In this document: piece after piece, positions 1 through 8,611 of the stretch | Layout: each line of letters begins with the position of its first letter | How positions within the stretch are numbered: position 1 is the stretch's first letter | Assembly (NCBI GenBank): GCA_963700885.1 | Contig: CAVOZJ010000022.1 | Location: 1-64,000, forward strand | DNA: 64,000 nucleotides | Direction of reading: 5' to 3' | Origin: Anderseniella sp963700885 | Lineage (GTDB): Bacteria; Pseudomonadota; Alphaproteobacteria; Rhizobiales; Aestuariivirgaceae | Made by a program: the position numbers and the translations under genes | The notes under the pieces: model-generated | Told to the model about the DNA's origin: nothing | Databases searched by the model: none | What the model saw: only the letters and a program-made list of their open reading frames with translations

Positions 1-1671
1 GTGAAAAGCGGATCAACTCTGTTTCCGGACGCCGCGATCAGCGTAGCACTTCCGGTCGGTGACCAAGTTCACGCTGTGGCGGTAGCCGAATCAGATCCGG
101 CACGCGCCAAGGCGTGGCGGCAGCGTTTTCCTTTTCCGCTGACGCGCGAGTACATGCACGGCCTTGCCATCCTGGAGGGCCAGGTTATCGATATTCCTGA
201 TGTCACCAAAGCGCCGGATCAGGTTAGTGCCGGAGCGAAGAATTTTCTAGCAAGTGGCTATCGGGCGGTCACGATGATGCCGTTGATGCGTGGCAATACC
301 GCAATTGGAGTTCTGAGCGTTGTACGACTTGCACCAGGTTCTCTCGCGCATGAGCAGGTCGCGGTGCTGCGAACCTTCGCCGCGCAGGCGGTGATTGCCA
401 TCGAGAATGTCCGTCAGTTCCGCGAGTTGCAGACCCGACTAGAACGCGAGGCGGCGACGCGGAAGATCCTTCAGGTCATCAGTCAAAGCCGTGATGACGA
501 GGCGCCGGTTTTCGAAGCAATCCTGGAGAACGCCTGCAGGCTATGCGATGCGCCGCTCGCCTATCTCTCCATGACTACCGAGGACCGTACTCACGTCATT
601 TCGCCGGCACGCCGGGGCGCGTTCGCAAAGTTCGGCACGACGTTGGACAATCTCCGAGTCCCTCTCGCCGAGTCGCGCCTTGCGCTGGCCCGCGCGATCG
701 CCGAGTGTCGTGTTTTCCGCGAGGACGACATCGCCAATCACGACCTCTACACAAGCGGCGATCCTAACCGCGTCTCGATGGTCGAAGACGAAGGTGCGCG
801 CAGCCTGATGGTGGTACCTCTGATCAGCAAGAGCCTGGGGATCGGGTCAATCACGCTCTATCGGCGCAAGGTAGACCCGTTCCAAGATGACGATGTCACC
901 CTTGTCGAGAGTTTCGCCGCCCAAGCGGTCATTGCCATTGAGAATGTCCACCAGTTCAAGGAGCTTGAAAGCCTCAACGCTGAACTCGGCGACCGGGTTG
1001 AAGAACAGGTTGAAGAGATTGAGCGCATGGGCAAGCTCAAGCGCTTTCTGCCGGCGGCTGTGGCAGACACCGTTATCAGCCAGGGCTCGGAAAAGATGCT
1101 GTCGAGCCACCGGGCCCTGCTCGGCGTCCTGTTCTGCGACATCCGCGGGTTCACGGCGTTCTGCGAAACTGCGGAGCCGGAGGAGACCATCGAAGTCCTG
1201 CAGACTTATCACGAGGAGATGGGAAAACTCATCAATGCCCACGGCGCAGGGGTCGATCACCGCATGGGCGATGGCATCATGGTGCTGTTCAATGATCCGT
1301 TGCCCTGTGACGACCCAGCAGGTGATGCTGTCCGCTTGGCAATCGCCATGCGTGCGAGGATGGCTCAGTTATGCGTGCAATGGAAACGTCTGGGTTATCG
1401 GCTTGGGTTTGGCGTCGGTGTTTCGCTAGGCTATGCCACGGTCGGAATGGTCGGCTTCGAAGGTCGATTTGACTACACTGCGTCAGGCACTGCGATCAAC
1501 CTTGCCGCGCGCCTTTGCGACGAGGCCAAAGATGGCGAAATCCTTCTAAGCCCGCGGGCCGGTATCGCAGTGGAGGATGCCTTTCAGGTTGAAACCAGAG
1601 GAGAGATAAGTCTGAAGGGGATTCGCGAGCCCATGGAGGTATTCATACTCTCCGGCACCGTCGTGACATAA
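1..1671 (+). CDS. GAF-GAF-adenylate/guanylate cyclase (5' end outside window)
   Basis: Signalling protein that probably makes cyclic AMP (or GMP) from the NTP in the cytoplasm. Two GAF-type sensor domains are visible: the tail of one at about residues 1-135 and a full one at about 165-320, both ending in the shared motif FAAQAVIAIENV. A short acidic coiled-coil linker (about 322-345) leads into a class III nucleotide cyclase domain (about 365-550). The two metal-binding aspartates are in FCDIRGFT and MGDGIMVLF, and DYTASGTAINLAARL is the usual C-terminal cyclase signature. The GTG at base 1 is only the first in-frame codon, and the first GAF domain lacks its beginning, so the gene very likely starts upstream. 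Ligand and regulation cannot be read from the sequence. Confidence 0.85.
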   Translation: MKSGSTLFPDAAISVALPVGDQVHAVAVAESDPARAKAWRQRFPFPLTREYMHGLAILEGQVIDIPDVTKAPDQVSAGAKNFLASGYRAVTMMPLMRGNTAIGVLSVVRLAPGSLAHEQVAVLRTFAAQAVIAIENVRQFRELQTRLEREAATRKILQVISQSRDDEAPVFEAILENACRLCDAPLAYLSMTTEDRTHVISPARRGAFAKFGTTLDNLRVPLAESRLALARAIAECRVFREDDIANHDLYTSGDPNRVSMVEDEGARSLMVVPLISKSLGIGSITLYRRKVDPFQDDDVTLVESFAAQAVIAIENVHQFKELESLNAELGDRVEEQVEEIERMGKLKRFLPAAVADTVISQGSEKMLSSHRALLGVLFCDIRGFTAFCETAEPEETIEVLQTYHEEMGKLINAHGAGVDHRMGDGIMVLFNDPLPCDDPAGDAVRLAIAMRARMAQLCVQWKRLGYRLGFGVGVSLGYATVGMVGFEGRFDYTASGTAINLAARLCDEAKDGEILLSPRAGIAVEDAFQVETRGEISLKGIREPMEVFILSGTVVT

Positions 1672-1871
1672 GAAATTCGACATTTGCGAAAATCCAAAAA
1701 CTGCCGATTGCGGCTCGGAACGATCCAAACTCATACGTTCTTAAGCGCTTCAGAAATCACAGTTTCTGCAACACCGGGAAAGGTGGTTGTTGGCACATAG
1801 CGGACTCCCTGCAATGTAGCTGAGAGAGTCTGCTTTCTGGGGCAAATCAGACATCAGAAGAGAACGCTTGC

Positions 1872-4004
1872 CTAATCGTCCTCACCCTCTAGGGAGTTGC
1901 CCGCTAGAAGTTTTCTTAGACGTTGAAGGCACTCCGATAGCCATTGATTATGAGGCAAACCGTGCTTCTCAATCCACTTTTCTAATCTCGCCTGTATGAT
2001 TTCTGAATCAAACAGTTCAGTCAACACACTAGAATTCGTCGAAATCCCAGGTGGCACAAGAAGCGCGGCCAATGTTGCTGCTACCTCCATGCTGTCAATC
2101 TGCTCAGTAAGTGAATCGCGCAGCTCTTTATCCCAATTTTGGGTGTTCGTTAGTACATAAATCACTTCCGTGTCTGGCAGCCTTTGGAGGAACGTGCCGT
2201 CAAGTACGGCGTGTCGATAGCGAGGCAGCTCTTTTGATAGCAAGGCCTTTGTTTCTTCAAGCGTTAGTACTTCGCCACCTCTTGGGATGTCGGTGTGACG
2301 GGTAGAACCATGAGCAAAAAGATGCTTGCGCAAAAGCCATGGGACGAAAAGAAGATCGCTATCGGCAATAAGGGCATCAATAGCTGTCTGCAGTCTATGC
2401 CGCTGTTCAGGATTGCGCTGTCCAATACGGAGAAGGCTGGTTGCTGCATCATCTAAAAGCGCACGCTTCGCGTCTGGACCCTCTATAACCTTTGACGACC
2501 TCAACAAGGATCGAGAAAGAGCGACCCAAAATGTCTGATCACCTGACTCCGGGAGAGAAAACAAAAGATCATCCAACCTGTCGATGCTTGAGGCGAGCTT
2601 GTCTTCGATCATTAATTGTCGAAATGTATTTTCGAGGTCACTGAGATCAGAATTGACCCATAAATTCTCCAAAACGGAGCGGCGGATCATGCCAGGCGGG
2701 TTTCCAAGATAGAGCATTCTCACAAGGTTTCGTCGCTTTGAAATCCGTTGCCCTATGTTAGGATCGGTGGTCTGATCAGTTAAGTGTGGAAATAGCAGTT
2801 CAAGTGTCTTGATATGAGCTGCTGCCGAATTCCCAAGAATGGTATTGAAGTCCGGCTCAGGCATATTCCTCACGTTACGCATCATTCTATCTTTTAATGC
2901 TTGCGAGCTTGGGTCAATTACCAGGTCATCAATGTGCGATGCTATTTTTTCTCGCAAGCCGGGAGACTTGATTAGAATCCAACAATAGCCAAGTACATCA
3001 AAGGGGCAAATCTCTCCCCTCACTGCACGTTCTAGTATGGCGTAAGTGCCGACAAGGCGTTTGACATCCCGAGGGGTGTCGATCAGGTCAATCAAATGAT
3101 TAAAGAGTTTCTTTTCTCTATCGCTCTCAGTTTCTTTGAGGTTCAATCCATGATCTGCAAGCGCTGCTTCAAATAAGCTACTTACATCCTCATTGAATAG
3201 GGGGCGCAATGGGATGGCATGCTGAATAATTTTTTCAATGTATCTCTCACCCGTTTGGCGGCGACCGTCTTCAGATCCTCGTCCTAGCGCTTCAATAACT
3301 CTGTCTGGATCATAGGCGGCCAGATAGGATAAGCCTTTGATGTCGCCAACAGCTTTAATCAATTGTGCAACTGCACGTACTTCGTCATCCTCAATCCGAT
3401 CCAACTCATCAATCAGTACGACGACCGCACAGTTCGCTTCTGCAATTTTCAGCTCTAGGCCAAGTCGTTCTTCGTCAGGCGTCTTCAGTTTGGACTTGGG
3501 CACAGCTTTATGAAATTTCGGCGCCCATGACTTCCAACTAGATGTTGCTGCCCCAGATCCGCCGTATACGTCCACAACTGCTGCCACCCCGTGTCCAGCG
3601 AGATTGATCGCCCCCCAGTACTGATCAATCGCCTTGGCCATCGCTTCAGCCTTCTTTGTCCCGCCGCGACCCATGGCATTGCGTAGAACTGTGAAGAAAG
3701 CTGAAACCAACTCGTCACGCCCGTTGAAAAGCCAAGGATTGAAATTTGCCACAACAACATGGTCGCTGGTGTCGAGTTTTTGATAAACGAGATTCAGTAT
3801 GCTTGATTTACCTAAGCCCCAACGACCAGTTAGTCCAACCACATAACCTGTTGACCGCCTTCCTATGAGCTGCCCGCTATCACTGATGTTATCTTTTACC
3901 AAAGCGCGCACGAGACTATCTACAAACGGTCCGCGATCCAGTTTGTCAGCCGTTTCGGATTCTATTGCGCGATCCTGGTGAGAGTAATGCCGGAGTTCGT
4001 CCAT
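1872..4004 (-). CDS. KAP family P-loop NTPase
   Basis: A 710-residue ATPase of the KAP family (STAND-like P-loop NTPases; the F-plasmid phage-exclusion protein PifA is a member). Walker A is GRWGLGKS (60-67), the family motif FNPWLF is at 88-93, and Walker B is VVVLIDELDR with D199-E200. Many KAP proteins have membrane helices inserted in the P-loop domain; here only a weak Gly/Ala-rich hydrophobic stretch (about 136-152) is seen. The C-terminal half is helical with no motif I recognise. It stands alone, convergent with the cyclase gene, in a stretch with a phage-like gene and an insertion sequence. A defence role is possible from family and context, but there is no partner gene to support it. 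Confidence 0.85.
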   Translation of the reverse strand: MDELRHYSHQDRAIESETADKLDRGPFVDSLVRALVKDNISDSGQLIGRRSTGYVVGLTGRWGLGKSSILNLVYQKLDTSDHVVVANFNPWLFNGRDELVSAFFTVLRNAMGRGGTKKAEAMAKAIDQYWGAINLAGHGVAAVVDVYGGSGAATSSWKSWAPKFHKAVPKSKLKTPDEERLGLELKIAEANCAVVVLIDELDRIEDDEVRAVAQLIKAVGDIKGLSYLAAYDPDRVIEALGRGSEDGRRQTGERYIEKIIQHAIPLRPLFNEDVSSLFEAALADHGLNLKETESDREKKLFNHLIDLIDTPRDVKRLVGTYAILERAVRGEICPFDVLGYCWILIKSPGLREKIASHIDDLVIDPSSQALKDRMMRNVRNMPEPDFNTILGNSAAAHIKTLELLFPHLTDQTTDPNIGQRISKRRNLVRMLYLGNPPGMIRRSVLENLWVNSDLSDLENTFRQLMIEDKLASSIDRLDDLLFSLPESGDQTFWVALSRSLLRSSKVIEGPDAKRALLDDAATSLLRIGQRNPEQRHRLQTAIDALIADSDLLFVPWLLRKHLFAHGSTRHTDIPRGGEVLTLEETKALLSKELPRYRHAVLDGTFLQRLPDTEVIYVLTNTQNWDKELRDSLTEQIDSMEVAATLAALLVPPGISTNSSVLTELFDSEIIQARLEKWIEKHGLPHNQWLSECLQRLRKLLAGNSLEGEDD

Positions 4005-4540
4005 ATCAAAATGACCATCTACAAAGACAACGCTTCTGTGTGCGCATCGTCAAAAGCACTGCCGTTTTCGCTTGATCCTGTACGGCATACAATCCAACAC
4101 TTTTAATGATCGGAGAGTATAGCTTTATTCCTGTTTCGCGCGATGTCTTACGTAAAGGCAATTGCGTTTCATTGCTAATGTTTCCACTTAGTAACTCGGA
4201 TTAACTGCAGGTTTTGAGCCACCACTCTCCACAGTTTTCTGCCAGTCAGAACGCATCGCACAACCGAAATGCCTGACCTATCGACAGCACGGTCAACGAA
4301 AATATCGCGTCCCGCCCATGGATGGAAATCGTAAAGAATACGCCGCTCACCGGTTTTGTGGACGTTGGTGAGCTGAGTTGTACAACACGGTCAGGCCGCA
4401 CAGCGCCCTACGCTTCGGACTTTGCCGACTATTTGCTGGCGAAACACTTGAACTTCGCAGATTGACACACGGGTCATGCCTGCTACCGTTTGGTCAATGA
4501 TGCGACAGGAGAAAAGCCACTGTAACTGGAGGGACGGCAG
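4005..4540. other. Intergenic, no gene seen
   Basis: This gap separates the divergently transcribed KAP NTPase and VPLPA-CTERM genes, so it must hold both promoters. The only ORF here (minus strand, reaching into the next gene) has no recognisable protein character. No clear repeat or RNA was found. Confidence 0.5.
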
Positions 4541-5200
4541 ATGAAACGACTGATGGCCGCTGCGCTTGTTGCCGGGGGGATGCTTGGCGGTCCGATTACG
4601 ACGGGACTGGCTGCTCCCATTTATACAATCGATTTTGAGGATGGCACTGCTCCGACTGCAGGGCCGGAAGTTGTTGCTCATTACAGCGTTGGTGGTATCG
4701 ACCTGGACTTCATCGGCGCTGGCTATCGTTCTTCACCCAAGGCAACCTCTGGAAACCTTGGTATCACGCAATATGTCCCGGTGTATAACGGTCAAGCCTT
4801 TATCGGTTTTGAACCAATTGAGGTTACATTCAGCGAGGCTGTAAGCGCGGTCAGCGTATATTCGATTTATGCTGCCGGCAATTGGGACGGACTGATCACC
4901 AGCAGCATAACGGCCTATGATGGCGCAGGCAATGTGGTGGGGTCGGACAGTTTTTCTCATGTTGATGAGTATATCATTGGCATTCCATATCTGCTTTCTG
5001 TAGATGCGGCTGCAATTTACAGCATCTCCCTCAGCGGCTATGTCTTCGTTAGCGACGGTCTTGGAAACAGTGTCACATTTGACGATCTAAGTATTGCTCC
5101 CGTACCCCTCCCCGCCGCCGCTTGGCTTCTGCTCAGCGCCTTTGGCGGACTTTGCTTGATGGGGTGGGGGACGAATTTTGCGGCGGCCTCCCGACGATAA
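4541..5200 (+). CDS. VPLPA-CTERM sorting-domain secreted protein
   Basis: A 219-residue exported protein of unknown job. It has an N-terminal signal peptide (basic MKRLMAAALVAGG start, cleavage probably after GLAA near residue 25), a beta-rich middle of the kind seen in PEP-CTERM proteins, and a C-terminal tripartite tail: the motif VPLPAAAWLLL, a hydrophobic helix and a final basic cluster (ASRR). This is the VPLPA variant of the PEP-CTERM signal, which in other proteobacteria is processed by an exosortase. No exosortase gene is in the window. The start is supported by a strong GGAGGGA ribosome-binding site nine bases upstream. The gene is monocistronic. Confidence 0.8.
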   Translation: MKRLMAAALVAGGMLGGPITTGLAAPIYTIDFEDGTAPTAGPEVVAHYSVGGIDLDFIGAGYRSSPKATSGNLGITQYVPVYNGQAFIGFEPIEVTFSEAVSAVSVYSIYAAGNWDGLITSSITAYDGAGNVVGSDSFSHVDEYIIGIPYLLSVDAAAIYSISLSGYVFVSDGLGNSVTFDDLSIAPVPLPAAAWLLLSAFGGLCLMGWGTNFAAASRR

Positions 5201-5399
5201 ACTCAGTAGACACTGTGAATTTCAAGGGGCGCCAATGCCTCAACCCATTACGGCAATTGCTCGGGGTTGCGCATTTCAAGTGTATCTACGTATGCTGTAT
5301 GTGGTATTATAATGCCACCAATTTACTAAATTATGAGGTTGAGCGATTCTTCGCTGCAGCAAGACCGATTATGAAAACAATCAGGATAAATCAAGACCG

Positions 5400-5828
5400 A
5401 TGAACCGCGGCGGACGCAGAGAAGGAGCCGGCAGAAAGCCCGGCAGCCTGAACCGCAAGCATGTTGACTTGCTGAAATTTGCAGCTGACGAAGGCATTAC
5501 GCCGGTTGAACACATGCTCCAAATTTTGCGAGACGATGGTGCCGACCCGGCAGATCGCAGATGGGCAGCGGAAAAGGCTGCGCCTTATCTGCATCCGAGA
5601 CCCGCGCCAGTGCAGCGGTCCATCAAGATTGATCTGCCGGAAATCACGAAGTCAGCAGACTTGACCAAGGCCACCCATGCCATTCTTGAGGCGACAGCTT
5701 CTGGGCAAGTCATTCCAGCCGAAGCGCAGCAGTTATCAGCAATTGTGGAAGCCCATCGGAAAGCAATCGAGACAACGGAATTGATCGAGCGGATTGAGAG
5801 ACTGGAAGCCAAGAAGCCAAAGGAGTAG
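5400..5828 (+). CDS. Small phage-like hypothetical protein
   Basis: A 142-residue soluble protein. It opens with a Gly/Arg-rich stretch (GGRREGAGRKPGSLNRK, AT-hook-like), followed by helical sequence and a charged C-terminal coiled segment (about 112-142). This basic GRREGAGRKPG opening is common in small proteins encoded beside phage packaging genes, including terminase small subunit-like proteins, but no other phage gene lies next to it. The function is not known. It sits alone in an accessory stretch, convergent with the broken lipoprotein gene. It may be a relic of a prophage or simply a DNA-binding orphan. Confidence 0.6.
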   Translation: MNRGGRREGAGRKPGSLNRKHVDLLKFAADEGITPVEHMLQILRDDGADPADRRWAAEKAAPYLHPRPAPVQRSIKIDLPEITKSADLTKATHAILEATASGQVIPAEAQQLSAIVEAHRKAIETTELIERIERLEAKKPKE

Positions 5829-5995
5829 GTGATTTTGTGAACTCTCTTTGGTGCCGGAACACTTATCAACAGTTTGCCACCGCGTAAGCGCACTGTTCAC
5901 CATCGGTTAGATAGCCCCCAGTATTGCCCTGATAAGTTACCTGACTAACCGCTTCGCCGGAAAACAATACATTAACCGTACAATACCGTCTCTTG

Positions 5996-6016
5996 CTAGC
6001 CTGAATTATTCACCGG
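5996..6016. repeat. Left end of first IS: CTAG duplication plus inverted repeat
   Basis: CTAG at 5996-5999 is followed by the left terminal inverted repeat CCTGAATTATTCACCGG (6000-6016). It matches the right end in 15 of 17 positions. CTAG is its own reverse complement, so on sequence alone it could be part of the inverted repeat. The restored reading frame of the interrupted gene shows that one copy is a target duplication. Confidence 0.85.
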
Positions 6017-7601
6017 GGTGATTGAACTGGCTGGCGGGTGTGGATCAAGTTGTTGAAATAGCGTATGATTTTGGTTCTTACACAAGATCATTCCATATCA
6101 ACAGAAAATCCCACCCGCCATGACCGAAGATAGCCTGTTACTGCCCGGTTTGTCACCTGTAGAAGGCCTTGATGTCCACGCCCGGTTTGCTGGCGGAGCG
6201 CTGTCCAGTGATGGCGGCGTGGTTTTGCTGCGCGAACTTGAACGGGGTCTGAATTTCGCCGGCACAATGGCGGCCTGTCTGCACGACAGGCGAGACCCAT
6301 CACGCACACTTCATGATTATGCCAGCATGATCCGTTCACGCATATTGGCGATCAGCTGCGGATACGAGGACTGTGACGATCTTGACGGGTTGCGCCACGA
6401 CCCGGCTCTGAAAATCGCTTGTGACCGTCTGCCGGATACCGGTCATGCACTGGCCTCCCAGCCGACCTTGTCGCGGTTGGAGAATACCCCATCGTGGCGC
6501 GAACTGGCCCGCATGGGGCTGGCCCTGATTGATCTGTTCTGCGCCAGTTTTAACACGGTGCCGGGACATATCGTGCTTGATATTGACGATACCTCTGACC
6601 GTACGCATGGCGGCCAGCAATTGTCCTTGTTCAACACCCACGCCGGCGGTTACTGCTTCCAGCCGATCCATATCTACGATGCAGCGTCACAAAAACCGGT
6701 GTGCTTTGTGCTGCGGCCCGGCAAACGGCCTTCCGGACAGGAAGCAGCCCAGATCCTGCGCCACGTGATCCGGCGCATCCGGCAGAACTGGCCGCGCGTC
6801 ACGATTACGGTGCGCGGTGACGGGCATTACGGCACCCCTGAGGTGATGCAGCTTCTGGAACAATCCGGCTGCACCTATATCCTCTCTCTGCCCGGTAACA
6901 AAACCCTGAAACAGCTATCACACCCCTGGTGCGAGGATGTTGCAACACGCCGGGCGGTTGGAGGAAAGCCCAAGGTCCGCCGTTTCTTCCAAACCCGGTA
7001 TGGCGCAAAAAGCTGGTCGAAGAAGCGAAAGGTGATCGCCCGTGTGGAAGCTACAGAGCAAGGCAGTGATGTCCGGTATATCGTCACCAATCTGGCTGGG
7101 CGCGGCAAACATCTCTATGAAAAAGTCTACTGCGCGCGCGGCAAAATGGAGAACCTGATCAAGGAGCACAAGCTCTACACCAAATCTGATCGCACGTCCT
7201 GTCATCGCTGGCAAGCCAACCAGTTCCGGCTCTTCCTGCACACCGGCGCCTATTGGCTGTTGCTGTTATTGCGTGGGGCTGCTCCCAAACGCTCGCGCTG
7301 GCGCACTGCCACTTTCGAAACCATTCGCCGTACATTCCTGAAAATCGCCGTGCGTGTCGAGCAATTGAAAACAAGGATTACGATGGCCCTGCCTACTGCC
7401 TGTCCACACCAGAAAATGTTTGCCCTGCTGCTCACAAGGATCAAGGCGCAAAGTCCGTAACCGGCGCGGCAGCAGAGCCGCTGTTCAAACCAGAACGTCA
7501 ACCCTCAACGCCTGCTCAAAACCCTCACAACATTCTCCCCGTCAACCCGGCCGATAACGCTCGCGCTCGCAAATGCATGACAGTCCGGTGAATAATTGGG
7601 G
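6000..7601 (+). mobile_element. IS1380-family insertion sequence, complete (element 1)
   Basis: A 1602-bp element with one transposase gene, near-perfect 17-bp terminal inverted repeats and a 4-bp direct repeat (CTAG) on both sides. Length, gene type and end sequence fit the IS1380 family, whose members are about 1.6-1.7 kb and duplicate 4-5 bp. It is inserted in the lipoprotein gene in the opposite orientation. All parts needed for movement appear intact. Confidence 0.9.
6120..7460 (+). CDS. IS1380-family transposase (element 1)
   Basis: A 446-residue DDE transposase that cuts and rejoins the ends of the surrounding element. The acidic catalytic residues fit the family: D154/D156 in VLDIDDTSD, D234 in VRGDGHYG and E344 in YCARGKMEN (the family's Y-E-K-type C-terminal motif). 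The N-terminal segment with FAGGALSSDGG and the HDYASMIRSRILAISCGYED block is also typical. There is no frameshift or internal stop. The protein differs strongly from the transposase at 17764-19155, so the two elements are separate acquisitions rather than copies of one. Confidence 0.93.
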   Translation: MTEDSLLLPGLSPVEGLDVHARFAGGALSSDGGVVLLRELERGLNFAGTMAACLHDRRDPSRTLHDYASMIRSRILAISCGYEDCDDLDGLRHDPALKIACDRLPDTGHALASQPTLSRLENTPSWRELARMGLALIDLFCASFNTVPGHIVLDIDDTSDRTHGGQQLSLFNTHAGGYCFQPIHIYDAASQKPVCFVLRPGKRPSGQEAAQILRHVIRRIRQNWPRVTITVRGDGHYGTPEVMQLLEQSGCTYILSLPGNKTLKQLSHPWCEDVATRRAVGGKPKVRRFFQTRYGAKSWSKKRKVIARVEATEQGSDVRYIVTNLAGRGKHLYEKVYCARGKMENLIKEHKLYTKSDRTSCHRWQANQFRLFLHTGAYWLLLLLRGAAPKRSRWRTATFETIRRTFLKIAVRVEQLKTRITMALPTACPHQKMFALLLTRIKAQSP

Positions 7602-7605
7602 CTAG
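7585..7605. repeat. Right end of first IS: inverted repeat plus CTAG duplication
   Basis: The right terminal inverted repeat lies at 7585-7601 (reverse complement CCCCAATTATTCACCGG) and is followed by CTAG at 7602-7605, the second copy of the target duplication. Confidence 0.85.
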
Positions 7606-8119
7606 TACCGTAGACTGAGCCATTGTACGAGTTTAATGAAATATTCTGGTCCCCCCCAGAGCCATAAGACCAAACCTCTGTGTTGCCTGATTGCATCCGG
7701 TTATTCGGAGCGCCCATGCAGGCCAGGATCTTGCTTTTGGATGACCCAACTAATTTGGTTTTCGCATCTGAAGCTAGCGTTGTTCGTGAAAATTTATTTG
7801 AGGTTGCGCTGCAAGCGGCTAGCATCGCTGAAAAGCCGGCAACAACTAAGAAGTGAAAGCGCGAAAATTGAACATCCGCAGACATAAGTCCCTCCAATAT
7901 TAAGCGCCTCACTGGGACTTTTTCGCCCTTGTATTACTTCAATCTATCATGAAATTTGGCAGATATTGAATGGGCACAGCAGAAAGTTGCGTCAGTTTGC
8001 CCCTCCAAAGCGGACTTCACGACGACAACAGAAAGCTAGGTTGATTTATGAGTACACGCCTTAGGGTCACGTCGCAATTGCTTTGAGAGCACTTCCTGTT
8101 GATGGTGGTTTTCGCGAGT

Positions 8120-8141
8120 TTGGTACCCAATTGGTACCCAA
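8120..8141. repeat. Tandem 11-bp repeat beside tRNA-Pro
   Basis: TTGGTACCCAA occurs twice head to tail (8120-8130 and 8131-8141), directly beyond the terminator of tRNA-Pro. The meaning is unknown; it could be a trace of site-specific integration at the tRNA, but no integrase gene is in the window. Confidence 0.6.
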
Positions 8142-8146
8142 AATAG

Positions 8147-8185
8147 AAACAGAGACTAGCGATAAAACGCTAAGCCTCTGTTTTT
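8147..8185 (-). terminator. Rho-independent terminator of tRNA-Pro
   Basis: On the minus strand, three bases after the encoded CCA, a long stem (AAACAGAGGCTTAGCG paired with CGCTAGTCTCTGTTT, two mismatches) with a TTTTAT loop is followed by CTATTTT. Confidence 0.8.
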
Positions 8186-8187
8186 AT

Positions 8188-8264
8188 TGGTCGGAGCGGC
8201 GGGATTCGAACCCACGACCCCTTGTCCCCCAGACAAGTGCGCTACCGGGCTGCGCTACGCTCCG
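8188..8264 (-). tRNA. tRNA-Pro (anticodon GGG)
   Basis: A 77-nt tRNA with CCA encoded. The acceptor stem CGGAGCG pairs fully with CGCTCCG, followed by discriminator A and CCA. The anticodon stem CTTGT/ACAAG encloses the loop CTGGGGG, giving anticodon GGG, which reads CCC and CCU. The T loop has the standard GTTCGAATC. The plus-strand ORF across this gene (with RRDSNPRPLVPQTSALPG) is the familiar antisense translation of tRNA-Pro and is not a protein. Confidence 0.97.
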
Positions 8265-8611
8265 ACTGGAACGGGGTATAACATTCACACGGCAGAAAAG
8301 AAAAGCCCGCAAATCCAGCTGCGAGCTGAATTGTCATCCGATCATGGCTCTGCGGCAGTGAAATTGACCCGCCAGAACAAAGGCCGTCATTCACTTCCGC
8401 TGCCGGCAACTCATCACGTTGTTCAGGCCTGATAACACTCGTGTGTATCAACCACTTTAGAGCCAGGTCCCGCAATCATCATGCAATCAACATATCGAGC
8501 ATGACAAATTTCTGTAGTCTGCAGGTTAAGCTATCGGGTGACATGGAACACTCCTTACCTTAAGATTTGCTACAATGGAGCCTTTTCCTTACGCCCACAG
8601 GTTATTGTGAA
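8265..8611. other. Intergenic, no gene seen
   Basis: This lies between the tRNA-Pro 5' end and pcp, which are divergent. It should contain both promoters, but I cannot place them with confidence. The short ORFs overlapping it have no protein character. Confidence 0.5.

Larger units (their letters stand above)
5866..7885 (-). pseudogene. Lipoprotein gene split by IS1380-family insertion
   Basis: Reading the minus strand from ATG 7885 (GGAGGG six bases upstream) gives a signal peptide with lipobox LAAC and about 95 residues up to the IS end at 7602. On the other side of the element, from 5999 down to a TGA at 5866-5868, the minus strand encodes a Cys-containing tail with RYCTVNV and DGEQCAYAVANC. 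Removing the IS and one CTAG copy joins the halves exactly in frame (codons ACT AGC AAG) as one protein of about 137 residues. The joined product resembles small alphaproteobacterial outer-membrane lipoproteins of unknown function whose C-terminus has this CTVNV...GEQCA pattern. The disrupted form instead reads 32 codons into the IS and stops at 7505. Confidence 0.88.

Noticed and set aside
8083..8361. Plus-strand ORF with RRDSNPRPLVPQTSALPGCAT
   Set aside because: It is the antisense translation of tRNA-Pro, a well-known false protein.
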